Assembly (NCBI RefSeq): GCF_000725805.1 | Contig: NZ_KL647134.1 | Location: 186,001 to 250,000 of the forward strand | Direction: 5' to 3' | Source: Streptomyces xanthophaeus | GTDB lineage: Bacteria; Actinomycetota; Actinomycetes; Streptomycetales; Streptomycetaceae | Length of the DNA: 64,000 bases | Part shown: piece by piece, positions 34,629-43,331 of the stretch | Layout of the letters: each line of letters begins with the position of its first letter | Numbering within the stretch: position 1 is the stretch's first letter | Made by a program: the position numbers and the translations under genes | The notes under the pieces: generated by a model | What the model saw: only the letters and a program-made list of their open reading frames with translations | What the model was told of the DNA's origin: nothing | Database searches by the model: none

Positions 34629-37544
34629 CTAGTCCGAGCGCCCCGTGTAGAAGGCGACCGTGAGGTCCTTCACCAGAGCCTTGCGCTCGTAGTCGTCGAG
34701 CTCGACGAGCCCGCGCGAGGTGAGCCGGTGGACGGTGTCGTCGACGGCGTCCACCACCGAGGTCAGCACGCTGTCCCGGTGCTTGGCGTCGATCGCCGCG
34801 ACCCGGCGGCGGCGCATGGCCGCGGCCACCTCGGGGGCGTACTCGATCCGGGTCGGCTGGGCCGAGAACACCTCCACGCCCACCGCCTCGGTCTCCGCCG
34901 CCAGCATCCGGGTCAGCGCCTCGCCGACGGCCTCGGCGTCGCGCAGGGTCGGAGCGTCCTCGTGGAAGGCGTCCGCGGGGAGCTGGGACAGGACCCGGGC
35001 CATGGCGGATTCCACCTGCTCGGCGAGGTAGTCCACGTGGTCCTCGACGCCGAGGGTGGCCCGGGCGGTGTCCTTGACCTGCCAGACGACCTGGACGACC
35101 ACTTGGAGGGCGAGCCCGCCGGAGTCGACGGCGGGCATCGGCTCGCTGCGCCAGTGGCGCAGCCGTACGTCGACCCGGCGGCGCAGCAGGAGGGGGCTGA
35201 TCCAGGTCAGGCCGGTACGGCGGACCGTGCCGCGGTAGCGGCCGAAGAGGGTGAGCACCCAGGCGTGGCCGGTCCGGGCGCGGCCGAGCCCGCCGAGGGC
35301 GAGCAGGGCGACGATGCCGAGGAAGGCCAGCGGCGGCCAGTGCGTGGCGCGCAGGCCCTGGTAGGCCCGCGGGGTCCCGCCGAAGGCGGCCACGAGGGGG
35401 GCCGGGAGGATGCCGGTCCGCCAGAGCACGGCCGCGCAGCCGGCCAGCGCGAGCCCGCCGACGGCTACGCCGATCCAGCCGGGCAGGACCGGGCCGCGGT
35501 GCTCGCGGAGCCGTTCGTCGCCGCGGGGGGCGCGGCGGGCGGGGGGCTGGGCCGGGGGCTGGGCCCGGCGGGGGGTGGTTGGCGCCATGGCCTTGGCCGT
35601 TGCGGGCCGGGGCCCGGGTGCGGGCTCGGCGCGGAACGGCAGGTGGACCGGCACCTCGGTGACCGCGGCGCCGCGCAGGGGGGTGACCCGGGGCAGGTCC
35701 TGCGTGTCGTCCTGGGCTTCGTCCCGGGCCGGTTCCAGGCCCCGCTCGACCGCCTGGGCGACGATCTCGGCGACGCCGGGGCCGGGGATGCCGGAGTGCA
35801 CCGGCTCGGGCTCCGGTTCGGGGCTCTGCGGGTGCGGGATGGCGGGCTCGGCGGCGGTGCTCCGCAGGTGCAGGGTGGCCACGTCCTGGGGGTCGGGGTC
35901 GGGGTCGGCCTGCGCGCGGGCCGCGGGCACCTCGGGGCCGTGCGGGGGCTCCGGGGCGGGGCGGTCTGCGCCTGCGGCGGGTGCCTCTGCCAGGCGGACC
36001 GCCGCGGGCACCGACACCACGGCCACCCGCGACCCCGCCGCGGCGGCGGCGAGCACCGAAGCGACCCGCCCCTGCGGTTCGCCGGACCCGACGGCCTCGG
36101 CGCCCGAGGCCGCGGAGGAAGCCCCGTCGAAGCCCCGCACGGCGCGAGCCGCCGGGGCGAAGGGCCGGGCTGCCGGTGACTCCGCCCCGGCCGGGGCGGG
36201 CACCTCCCGCGGGGCGGCGGACGCCGGATGCGTACGGGCGGCCGGGGCGGCGAAGGACTCGGGCACCTCCTGGCGCGTGCCGGACGCCGGGTGCGTAACG
36301 GACCCCGAAGCCGAAGGGGCAGCAAGGGGCTCGGGCACCTCCCGGGGCGCGGCGGACGCCGGGGCCCCGCCGGCCGGGGCGAAGGGCCGGGCTGCCGGTG
36401 ACTCCGCCCCGGCCGGGGCGGGCACCTCCCGGGGCGCAGCGGACGCCGGGTACTCACGGAGGCCCGGGTCGGCCGGGGCGGCATGGGCCGCCGAGGCCGC
36501 AAGAGGTCCGGGACCCTCCCGGAGCGCGGCGGACGCCGGGGCCGCGGCAACCGCGCCCAAGGGCCGGGCCGCAGCAGCGGCCACGGGGCCGGGCACCTCC
36601 CGCAGCACGGTGGACGCCGGGTTCCCGGCAGTCGCGTCGAAGGGTTCGGCTGGCGGAGCCTCCGACCCTGCGCGGGTGGGCAGGGGCTCGGCCACCTCCG
36701 CAGCGGACGCCGCGAAAGGCCGGGCCTCCGGAGTCTGCGCCCCGGCCGGGGCGGGCGGAGCCGTTGCGGTTCCCACGAGCCAGCCGGGCACCCGTACCTC
36801 CCCGGTGGCCGACGCCACGGCCGCCCTCGGCGGCTCGGGCGCCTCGCCGCGGGCGGCGAAGTCCTGTGGGGCGGGCGCCTCTTGGCGCACCGGGTCGGAG
36901 CCGGCCGCCGGGAAGAGCGGAGACACGGAACCCAGCCGGTCGGCCGGAACGGGCATCCCCCGGTCCGCCCCGGGCGTCCGGAACGACTGGGGCTCGGGGG
37001 CCGCCCGGCCCGCCGCGGCGGGGCCGGACGCCGGGAAGGACCCGGAGGCGGGCACCGCCCGGTCCGGCCCGTACGCCGGGTTGGCCCCGGGGACCGGGAC
37101 CCCCCGGCCGGGGCCGGGCGTCGCCGAGTGCTGGGGTGCGGGCACCGCGCGGGCCACCGGGGCCGGGTCGGACGTCGGAACGGCGTGGGGGGTGGGGGTC
37201 ATCCGGGAGGCCTCGGACGCCGGACGGGACCCGGAGGCGGGCACGGCGCGGTCCGCCAGGGCGGGCTCGGGCATCGGGAAGTGCTGGGGCGGGCGGGCCC
37301 CCCGGTCGGGACCGGGCGCACCGAAGGACTCGGGCTCGGCCGCCGGCCGGGCCGGGGCTGCCGTCGGCTGGGTCGTGGCTGCCGCCGGCCAGGACGAGGC
37401 AGGCGTACCGAAGGACTCGGGCTCGGCCGCCGGCCAGGACGAGGCGGGCGTACCGAAGGACTCGGGCTCGGCCGCCGGCCAGGACGAGGCTGCCGGGGGG
37501 ACGTGGAGGGTGCCGGTGGTCGAGGTGGTGCGGGTGGGGTACAT
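34629..37544 (-). CDS. SPFH (band 7) protein with giant disordered N-terminus
   Basis: A 971-aa protein. Residues 1-680 are low-complexity Pro/Ala/Glu/Ser sequence with degenerate repeats such as ASSWPAAEPESFGTP and ASAAPREVPAPAGAESP. Two membrane helices follow (about 688-706 and 738-755), then an SPFH domain (about 760-930: HAWVLTLFGRYRGTVRRTGLTWISPLL, then ALQVVVQVVWQVKD) and a C-terminal helix with AMRRRRVAAIDAKHR. SPFH proteins form membrane scaffolds. ATG 37544 has GGAGG 5 nt upstream; ATG 37559 overlaps the stop of the upstream gene. The disordered head is far longer than in most family members. Confidence 0.78.
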   Translation of the reverse strand: MYPTRTTSTTGTLHVPPAASSWPAAEPESFGTPASSWPAAEPESFGTPASSWPAAATTQPTAAPARPAAEPESFGAPGPDRGARPPQHFPMPEPALADRAVPASGSRPASEASRMTPTPHAVPTSDPAPVARAVPAPQHSATPGPGRGVPVPGANPAYGPDRAVPASGSFPASGPAAAGRAAPEPQSFRTPGADRGMPVPADRLGSVSPLFPAAGSDPVRQEAPAPQDFAARGEAPEPPRAAVASATGEVRVPGWLVGTATAPPAPAGAQTPEARPFAASAAEVAEPLPTRAGSEAPPAEPFDATAGNPASTVLREVPGPVAAAAARPLGAVAAAPASAALREGPGPLAASAAHAAPADPGLREYPASAAPREVPAPAGAESPAARPFAPAGGAPASAAPREVPEPLAAPSASGSVTHPASGTRQEVPESFAAPAARTHPASAAPREVPAPAGAESPAARPFAPAARAVRGFDGASSAASGAEAVGSGEPQGRVASVLAAAAAGSRVAVVSVPAAVRLAEAPAAGADRPAPEPPHGPEVPAARAQADPDPDPQDVATLHLRSTAAEPAIPHPQSPEPEPEPVHSGIPGPGVAEIVAQAVERGLEPARDEAQDDTQDLPRVTPLRGAAVTEVPVHLPFRAEPAPGPRPATAKAMAPTTPRRAQPPAQPPARRAPRGDERLREHRGPVLPGWIGVAVGGLALAGCAAVLWRTGILPAPLVAAFGGTPRAYQGLRATHWPPLAFLGIVALLALGGLGRARTGHAWVLTLFGRYRGTVRRTGLTWISPLLLRRRVDVRLRHWRSEPMPAVDSGGLALQVVVQVVWQVKDTARATLGVEDHVDYLAEQVESAMARVLSQLPADAFHEDAPTLRDAEAVGEALTRMLAAETEAVGVEVFSAQPTRIEYAPEVAAAMRRRRVAAIDAKHRDSVLTSVVDAVDDTVHRLTSRGLVELDDYERKALVKDLTVAFYTGRSD
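37381..37490. repeat. 45-bp minisatellite in SPFH gene
   Basis: Two complete and one partial copy of a 45-bp unit (copies at 37381-37425, 37426-37470, 37471-37490) differ at one position (37401 versus 37446) and encode the 15-residue unit ASSWPAAEPESFGTP near the N-terminus. Confidence 0.88.
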
Positions 37545-37555
37545 CGTTGCCTCCG

Positions 37556-38926
37556 TCATGCGAACAGCCGGCGCCAGGTTTCCGGGCCCGGGTAGCCGTC
37601 GGCCGAGGCGCCGCGCCAGCCCTGGGCGCGCTGGAAGGCCTCGACGTTGCGGCGGTCGGCCTCGCTCCAGCGCGAGCCCGGGCCGGACGTGTAGTGCTTG
37701 CCGAAGCCCTTCTTCACCAGCTGGCGGCCGAGGGCCGCGATGGCGTCGTGGGACTTGCCCGGGCGGAAGACCGACAGGCCCGGATAGGCGCGGACCCCGC
37801 CCGGGCCGGGGGCCGCGCCCACGGTCGGCGTGATGTCCTTGCCCTGGCGCTGGACCAGCAGCCGCCAGGTGTGCTCGCCGGGGATGCCGTCGGCGTCCGT
37901 CCCCGTCCAGCCCTGCGCCCGCTGGAAGGCCTGGGTCGCCAGCCGGTCGGCGTCCTTCCAGGTCCGGCTCGCACCCTTCGGGTAGAAGCGCAGGGCGCCG
38001 CGGTCGATCAGCATCCGGCCGAGCTGGGCCACGTGGTCGTTGGTGACGCCGGGGCCGAACTTCGCCGCGCCCGGGAAGGGCGTCACGTCGCCCGGCTTCG
38101 CGCCGCCCGGCTCGGCCGGCGCCGCCGGGACCTCCGGCACGATCCCGCCGGTCACCCCGTTGAACCGGTACGGGACGTACTTCGCCGGGTTGGTCCAGTA
38201 GCCGTAGGGCGTCGCCAGCTTCCGCGTGTTCGGCCGGGTCTGCTCGTAGGCCACGTAGTGCGTGTGCGTGCCGTCCACCCAGCCGCCGAAGATGACGACG
38301 TGCGAGCCGTTGTTGGGGTCCGCCGGGTTGTGGAAGAGCAGCATGTCCCCCGGCAGCAGCTCCTCCTTGGTGATCTTGGTGGCGAACTTGTCGAGGCTGC
38401 CGGTCCATTCGTTCGTACCGAGGTTCCAGGCCATGGAGACGTAACCCGAGCAGTCCTGCCGGTACCCGTCCGTCCAGTACTCGGACATGCTGTACGGGAC
38501 CTTCGCGTCCAGCCACAGCTTCGCCCGGTTGATGATCGTCGTGCGGTCGATCCGCTTGACAGCGCCCGGCGCGCCCGGGGCTCCGGGCTTGCCGACCGGC
38601 GCCTTCGGGCCGTGCAGCGGGGCCCGGCCGCCCTGCGGGGAGCCCGGGTCGTCCGCAGCCACGGTTCCCGGAGCGGCCGGGGTGCTCAGCGCCGCCGCGG
38701 CTCCGCCGCCGCCTCCCAGGACCACGCCCGCGGCAGTGGCCAGCACCAGCGCCCGCCGGGCCCCGCGCGCGGCCGGATGCCCCCCGTCCCGGAGCGGTAT
38801 GGCGCGGGCGCGGGCGAGGGAACGGCGGTGCAGGGCGCACCCCTGGCACGGGCAGTCGCCCGCGGGCTCGTACTCCTCGAAAGCGGGCATCGGCATCTGC
38901 ACACGCGTCGGCGGCTGCATCGTCAT
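37556..38926 (-). CDS. NlpC/P60-like amidase with two peptidoglycan-binding repeats
   Basis: A 456-aa protein. A cytoplasmic Cys-containing head (GDCPCQGCALHRR) precedes one membrane helix (ALVLATAAGVVLGGGGGAAAAL). The extracytoplasmic catalytic region has Cys in YRQDCSGYVSMAW and His in GSHVVIFGGW, as in NlpC/P60/CHAP-type hydrolases. Two repeats of about 75 residues follow, each ending in AFQRAQGW-type peptidoglycan-binding patterns (ATQAFQRAQGWTGTDADGIPG and VEAFQRAQGWRGASADGYPG). Its stop overlaps the upstream ATG candidate of the SPFH gene. Starts possible at ATG 38926 or GTG 38956; I use the former. Confidence 0.78.
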   Translation of the reverse strand: MTMQPPTRVQMPMPAFEEYEPAGDCPCQGCALHRRSLARARAIPLRDGGHPAARGARRALVLATAAGVVLGGGGGAAAALSTPAAPGTVAADDPGSPQGGRAPLHGPKAPVGKPGAPGAPGAVKRIDRTTIINRAKLWLDAKVPYSMSEYWTDGYRQDCSGYVSMAWNLGTNEWTGSLDKFATKITKEELLPGDMLLFHNPADPNNGSHVVIFGGWVDGTHTHYVAYEQTRPNTRKLATPYGYWTNPAKYVPYRFNGVTGGIVPEVPAAPAEPGGAKPGDVTPFPGAAKFGPGVTNDHVAQLGRMLIDRGALRFYPKGASRTWKDADRLATQAFQRAQGWTGTDADGIPGEHTWRLLVQRQGKDITPTVGAAPGPGGVRAYPGLSVFRPGKSHDAIAALGRQLVKKGFGKHYTSGPGSRWSEADRRNVEAFQRAQGWRGASADGYPGPETWRRLFA

Positions 38927-39110
38927 GCGGTTCCGTCCACTCCCCTGCTCGTCCACTGGTCGGCCGGAAGCGCATCTGGCGGGTCATCAGATGCGGCACG
39001 GCAGACATATCGTGCACGATGGAACGCTCAAACATGGGTTAATCGGACAATGTGGGCGTGGCTGGTCACGAGCACCGCTGGAGGTGGGGTAGAGTTTTCC
39101 CTGTCACCAA

Positions 39111-39184
39111 GCGCCGCTAGCTCAGTTGGTTAGAGCAGCTGACTCTTAATCAGCGGGTCCGGGGTTCGAGTCCCTGGCGGCGCA
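39111..39184 (+). tRNA. tRNA-Lys (anticodon CTT), copy 3
   Basis: The same 74 nt as copies 1 and 2. Identity with copy 1 extends a further 13 nt downstream (CAGACGGAAGAAG) into the terminator. The anticodon loop is CTCTTAA and CCA is not encoded. Confidence 0.97.
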
Positions 39185-39190
39185 CAGACG

Positions 39191-39228
39191 GAAGAAGCCC
39201 CCGCAGCGAAAGCTGCGGGGGCTTCTTC
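39191..39228 (+). terminator. Terminator of tRNA-Lys copy 3
   Basis: A 17-bp perfect stem (GAAGAAGCCCCCGCAGC and its complement) with a GAAA tetraloop, 6 nt after the tRNA. It probably also stops the convergent sortase operon. Confidence 0.87.
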
Positions 39229-39260
39229 GTGCTCCCGTGCGGTGCGATCCGCGACGCGGC

Positions 39261-39923
39261 CTACGCCGCCGTGCCACCCGGCCGGGCTCCCGAGCCCGTC
39301 AGGTACGCGGAAACCACCACATTGGCCGTGTACTCCTTGGCCGCCTTGTCGTAGCTGCCGCCGCAGGTCACGAGGCGGAGCTCCGCCCGGCCCGCGACCC
39401 GCTGGCCGTACGCCTTGTGCGGGTCGAAGCCCGCGCGCTCGTAGACCCGTACGTCCTCGATCGTGAACTCCGCCACCGAACCGTCGGACCGCACCACACG
39501 GACCTTCTCGCCCGGCTGCGCCGAGCTGAGCCCGTAGAACACGGCCGGCTTGGAGCGGGTGTCCACGTGCCCCACCATCAGCGCGGTCCCGGCGGCGCCG
39601 GGCTGGGTACCGGCGCCCCACCAGCCCACCGTGCCCGGGCGGTCGTCGGGCGGCGGCTCGATCGCGCCGTCGCCGTCCAGACCCCGGGAGATCACCGGAG
39701 CCTGGATGCCTATGGACGGTACGTCGACCCGCTGGGGCAGGGCCGCGGCGAGCGGGGCGTGCGCGGCGGGCAGCCCCAGGCCCACCGAACCGCCGGCCTG
39801 CCCGGCCGCCGGAGCGGGGACCCCCGTGATCTGGCGGCCCCACAGCCACAGGCCCAGCACCAGCACCGACCAGGCGGCGAAGGTCAGCAGCCGCCCGCCC
39901 GCGGAGGTCTTGCCCTCGCTCAT
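39261..39923 (-). CDS. Class F sortase
   Basis: A 220-aa transpeptidase with one N-terminal membrane helix (TFAAWSVLVLGLWLW). The sortase domain begins RVDVPSIGIQAPV. The catalytic His is in LMVGHVDTRS and the Cys in LRLVTCGGSYD, with NVVVSAYL at the end, as in class F enzymes of actinobacteria. I do not see the arginine in the position used by class A enzymes. Its ATG overlaps the stop of the upstream membrane-protein gene (ATGA), so they are co-translated. Its substrates are not evident. Confidence 0.85.
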   Translation of the reverse strand: MSEGKTSAGGRLLTFAAWSVLVLGLWLWGRQITGVPAPAAGQAGGSVGLGLPAAHAPLAAALPQRVDVPSIGIQAPVISRGLDGDGAIEPPPDDRPGTVGWWGAGTQPGAAGTALMVGHVDTRSKPAVFYGLSSAQPGEKVRVVRSDGSVAEFTIEDVRVYERAGFDPHKAYGQRVAGRAELRLVTCGGSYDKAAKEYTANVVVSAYLTGSGARPGGTAA

Positions 39924-40522
39924 TCGCCGCTGCGGCGGCGGCGCAGGGTCAGCGCCCGGCCCGCCACGGCCAGCGTGGCGGCGGCCGCCAGGACGGCGCC
40001 GATCACCGTGTGCGGCATGCCCGGGCCGTCGCTCCCGTGCTCCTTCTTGGCCGCCGCGGCCAGCCGCGTCGTCTCCGCGACCTCGGCGGACATCCCGCCG
40101 CCGCCCGCGTGGACCGGCCAGACCGGCGAACGGTGCGGATCGGGGCGGTGGTCGCGCCGGCGGATCTCGATGGAACCGTGGACCTTGCCGTCGTGCCCGT
40201 CACAGGTCACCCGGACGGAGTGCCAGCCCGGCGAGGCGTGCGAGCTGATCATCGCGTCGCCGTAGAGCGGGCTGCGGCCTCCGTCGCGTCCCCGCAGGTC
40301 GGCGGCCCCCACGAAGACGGCGGACTTGGCCGCGCCCGTGGTGCCGTTGCAGCCGTGGACGCGCAGCTTGACCTGCGCCCCCGGTTCGGCCGGGTTGGGG
40401 TCGGCCGAGATGCTGCCGCGGTCCTCCTCGCCCGCGAGGGCGGTGGGCGCGGTCACGGCGGACAGGGCCGTCAGGGCGACGGCCACCCCGGCGACACGGA
40501 CGGCGATCGGAACACTGCGCAT
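39920..40522 (-). CDS. Secreted, membrane-anchored protein upstream of class F sortase
   Basis: A 200-aa protein. The signal peptide is about residues 1-30 (VAVALTALSAVTAPTALA). The body, ADPNPAEPGAQVKLRVHGC and GWHSVRVTCDGHDGKVHGSIEI, looks like an immunoglobulin-type beta domain with two cysteines. A C-terminal helix (VIGAVLAAAATLAVAGRAL) and basic tail RRRRSGE anchor it. No LPxTG-like motif precedes the helix. It is coupled to the sortase gene and may be its partner. ATG 40522 has GAGGAGG upstream. Confidence 0.75.
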   Translation of the reverse strand: MRSVPIAVRVAGVAVALTALSAVTAPTALAGEEDRGSISADPNPAEPGAQVKLRVHGCNGTTGAAKSAVFVGAADLRGRDGGRSPLYGDAMISSHASPGWHSVRVTCDGHDGKVHGSIEIRRRDHRPDPHRSPVWPVHAGGGGMSAEVAETTRLAAAAKKEHGSDGPGMPHTVIGAVLAAAATLAVAGRALTLRRRRSGE

Positions 40523-40556
40523 GGTGAACCTCCTCAACAAGGAGATTCACGCCCGT

Positions 40557-40584
40557 GGCGCCGCTCCGCATCCGGAGCGGCGCC
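40557..40584 (-). terminator. Terminator after HAD hydrolase gene
   Basis: GGCGCCGCTCCG and CGGAGCGGCGCC form a 12-bp stem with a CATC loop, 78 nt beyond the HAD stop. The space before it holds degenerate copies of CAGGTCGGTCAGA. Confidence 0.7.
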
Positions 40585-40661
40585 GTACGTGTCAGCCGTA
40601 CGCGCTAAACGTGTCCGCGCATCAGACCAGGTCGGTCAGACGAGGTCGATCAGCAGGTCGG

Positions 40662-41441
40662 TCAGACCAGGTCGACCAGGTCCGCGATGGAGGCGACCGT
40701 CTTGGTCGGGCGGTAGGGGAACTTCTCGGTGTCGGCCTCGGAGGTCAGTCCGGTGAGCACGAGGAAGGTCTGCATGCCCGCCTCCAGCCCGGCCAGCACG
40801 TCGGTGTCCATCCGGTCACCGATCATCGCGCTGCTCTCGGAGTGCGCGCCGATGGCGTTCAGGCCGGTCCGCATCATGAGCGGGTTCGGCTTCCCGGCGA
40901 AGTAGGGCTTCTTGCCGGTCGCCTTGGTGATCAGTGCGGCGACGGCCCCGGTGGCCGGGAGCGGGCCCTCGGTGGAGGGGCCGGTCTCGTCGGGGTTGGT
41001 GCAGATGAAGCGGGCACCGGCGTTGATCAGGCGGACGGCCTTGGTCATCGCCTCGAAGCTGTACGTCCGGGTCTCGCCCAGGACCACGTAGTCGGGCTCG
41101 TGGTCGGTCAGGATGTAGCCGATGTCGTGCAGGGCGGTGGTCAGACCGGCCTCGCCGATGACGTAGGCCGTGCCGCCGGGGCGCTGGTCGTCGAGGAACT
41201 TCGCGGTGGCCAGCGCGGAGGTCCAGATGTTCTCGACGGGGACGTCCAGGCCCATGCGGCTGAGGCGGGCCTGGAGGTCGCGGGGCGTGTAGATGGAGTT
41301 GTTGGTCAGCACCAGGAAGGGCTTGCCGGACTCGCGCAGCCGCTTGATGAAGGCATCGGCCCCCGGGATCGGCGTGCCCTCGTGGATGAGGACCCCGTCC
41401 ATGTCGGTGAGCCAGGATTCGATCGGCTTGCGCTCTGCCAC
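40662..41441 (-). CDS. HAD-IIA family hydrolase (NagD-like)
   Basis: A 259-aa phosphatase. The nucleophile motif is WLTDMDGVLIHEG, motif II is LVLTNNSIYT, the type IIA cap follows, and motif III/IV is FAGKPNPLMM with MIGDRMDTDVLAG. NagD-like enzymes dephosphorylate nucleotides or sugar phosphates; the substrate is unknown. The GTG at 41441 has GGAG upstream and places the nucleophile at the usual distance. It lies just after the phosphonate cluster on the same strand but is 123 bp from it, so membership is uncertain. Confidence 0.87.
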   Translation of the reverse strand: MAERKPIESWLTDMDGVLIHEGTPIPGADAFIKRLRESGKPFLVLTNNSIYTPRDLQARLSRMGLDVPVENIWTSALATAKFLDDQRPGGTAYVIGEAGLTTALHDIGYILTDHEPDYVVLGETRTYSFEAMTKAVRLINAGARFICTNPDETGPSTEGPLPATGAVAALITKATGKKPYFAGKPNPLMMRTGLNAIGAHSESSAMIGDRMDTDVLAGLEAGMQTFLVLTGLTSEADTEKFPYRPTKTVASIADLVDLV

Positions 41442-41564
41442 TGGACTGTTCTCCGCTCTGCGGGGCCGCTGCCCTCGGGGGCCTCTGGTCTGTACCACCC
41501 TAGCCGTGCCGGGCCGTGGGTGCGGAGGGCGTCCACGGCCCGGACAGGGCACCCGTACGGCGGG

Positions 41565-43082
41565 TCAGCGCACGGCGACGTCGTCGACGGTCCAGAACCA
41601 GTTGTTGTTCCCGCTGTAGCGGAAGCGGACCTGGACGTCGGTGGCGCCGGCCGGGACCTGGAGGGCGATCGACTCGGCCTTGGCGAGGGCGTCGGCGGTG
41701 TAGGTCTTCACGACGGCGGGGGTGGCGCCGTTGTAGGACACGAGGACCTGCGCGGTCTGGCCGGCCTCGTGGCGGTAGTGGGACTGGAAGGCGAGGGTGC
41801 GGGTGGTGCCGCCCGTGACCTTCCACTTGGGGGTGATCAGGGTGGAGTCGAAGCTGCCGGTGTGGGTCTTGTCGTCCCACTCGTCGGAGTCGGCGACGGC
41901 GAAGACGTCCCGGGAGCGGACGTTCAGCTCGCGCCACTGGTCGCGCTGGGACTGGGTCCAGAACTCGTCGGTCGCGAAGGACCAGCCGGCCCACTCGGTG
42001 ACGCCGCCCGTGCCCATCTTGGAGTTGTCCACGGCCCAGCCTGCGGGCGGGGTCCGGGTGAAGCCCTTCACGCCGGCCGGGATGCCCGTCTCGTCGACCC
42101 GGGCCTGGAGGTTCGGGCGCAGGGTGTCGAACGGATCGCTGTCGGGGGCGTTCAGCGGGACCCCGTCGAGGCCGGGGGCGCTGACGCCGACCTGCGCGAG
42201 CGCGGTCGCGGCCACGTCGGCCAGCTTCACGTCGTCGCGCACCGAACCGGCGGGGATGCCCGCGCCCCTGGCGATGACGAAGGTGCCGCGCTCCTGGATG
42301 GTGGAGCCGCCGTGGCCACCGGAGTCGACGTGCCCGTGGTCGGTGGTGACCAGGATCTTCCAGTTCTCCTGGGCGTAGGACGGGCGGCCCTGGACGGCGG
42401 TGAGGAGCTGGCCGACCAGGGTGTCGACGCGGGCGACGGTGTCGAGGTACTGCTGGCTGGCCGCGCCGTAGGAGTGACCGGCCGCGTCGATCTCGCCGAG
42501 GTAGACGAAGGCGGCGTCCGGGTTCTGGTTGCGCAGTTCGGCGGCGGCGGCCGCGGCGATCTTCGGGTCCTCGGTGCGGTAGCCGTCGCGGTCGCCCTTG
42601 AGGGAGAGGCGCTTGTCGACCTTGGGGGAGAAGATCGGGCCGTTCTGGTCGGTGGAGGTGATGGGCTCCCAGTCGGCGGCCGCGTACGTGTTGAGCGCCG
42701 GCTTGGCGTTCTCGATGCGGGTCAGGAAGTCCGGGTAGGCCGTGTAGTTCTTGCCGGTGAAGGAGTTGTCCTTCACCCCGTGCTTGTCGGGCCAGACTCC
42801 GGTGGCGATGGTCGACCAGCCGGGGCCGGAGGAGGTCGCGCCCATCGGGTTCGCGTACAGGGTGCTGCGGGCGGTCAGCCCCTGGGCCATCAGGCCCTTC
42901 AGGTGAGGGGCGTTGGCGGCCTTGACGCGGTCGAGGACCGCACCGTCGAGGCCGATGACGAGGACCTTGTCGGTGGAGGCCGAAGGCGCGGCGGTGGCGG
43001 TGTGCGTGCCGAGGGCGGTGGCGAGCAGGGCCGCCGCGGTGGCGGCCACGGCGAGGGTGCGTCCGGGCAGGGCAGGGGACAC
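41565..43082 (-). CDS. Secreted alkaline phosphatase-superfamily phosphodiesterase
   Basis: A 505-aa secreted protein. The signal peptide is about residues 1-32 (AVAATAAALLATALGTHTATA). The catalytic domain of type I phosphodiesterase/nucleotide pyrophosphatase kind has LVIGLDGAV, the nucleophile Thr region SSGPGWSTIATGVWPDKHGV, DAAGHSYG and TTDHGHVDSGGHG as metal ligands. From about residue 375 a beta-sandwich follows (STLITPKWKVTGGTTRTL to the end) of carbohydrate-binding type. GTG 43082 has GGAGG upstream. Its place after an aminoethylphosphonate transporter suggests it may free phosphonate or phosphate from an ester outside the cell; that is inference. Confidence 0.82.
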   Translation of the reverse strand: MSPALPGRTLAVAATAAALLATALGTHTATAAPSASTDKVLVIGLDGAVLDRVKAANAPHLKGLMAQGLTARSTLYANPMGATSSGPGWSTIATGVWPDKHGVKDNSFTGKNYTAYPDFLTRIENAKPALNTYAAADWEPITSTDQNGPIFSPKVDKRLSLKGDRDGYRTEDPKIAAAAAAELRNQNPDAAFVYLGEIDAAGHSYGAASQQYLDTVARVDTLVGQLLTAVQGRPSYAQENWKILVTTDHGHVDSGGHGGSTIQERGTFVIARGAGIPAGSVRDDVKLADVAATALAQVGVSAPGLDGVPLNAPDSDPFDTLRPNLQARVDETGIPAGVKGFTRTPPAGWAVDNSKMGTGGVTEWAGWSFATDEFWTQSQRDQWRELNVRSRDVFAVADSDEWDDKTHTGSFDSTLITPKWKVTGGTTRTLAFQSHYRHEAGQTAQVLVSYNGATPAVVKTYTADALAKAESIALQVPAGATDVQVRFRYSGNNNWFWTVDDVAVR

Positions 43083-43331
43083 GTACTCCTCCAAGGAGCA
43101 GGTGAGCGGGGAAGGGTGCGGGAGCGGGGTGCAGGTGCGGGGGCGGTGCGGGAGCGGTCCGGGGCGGTGCGGTGCGGGAGCAATCCGGGGCGGTGCGGGA
43201 GCGGTCCGGGTCCGGGAGCGGTTCCGGAGCGAAGGGGCGGGAGCAGGTCCGGAGCAAGGGGGCGGGCGCCCGGTCCGGGACTGTTGCGCAAGCGTCACTG
43301 TCCCGGCCGTGGGTGGCCAGGACGTAACCGG
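43083..43331. repeat. Repeat-rich intergenic region before phosphodiesterase gene
   Basis: 249 bp with no gene. Much of it is degenerate copies of a GCGGGAGCGGTCCGG unit (about 43130-43260). It separates the binding-protein gene from the phosphodiesterase gene and may hold a promoter, which I cannot point to. Confidence 0.5.

Noticed and set aside
37320..37510. CRISPR-like repeats
   Set aside because: Units are 45 bp, adjacent, without unique spacers and in frame with the SPFH gene. No cas genes are present; the Cas4-like nuclease at 17427 is in a helicase operon with no array.
34629..39035. A 1468-aa open frame joining the SPFH protein to the peptidoglycan-binding gene region
   Set aside because: The part beyond 37559 is a shadow of the hydrolase-like gene in another frame. 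A ribosome site and ATG at 37544 mark the real start.
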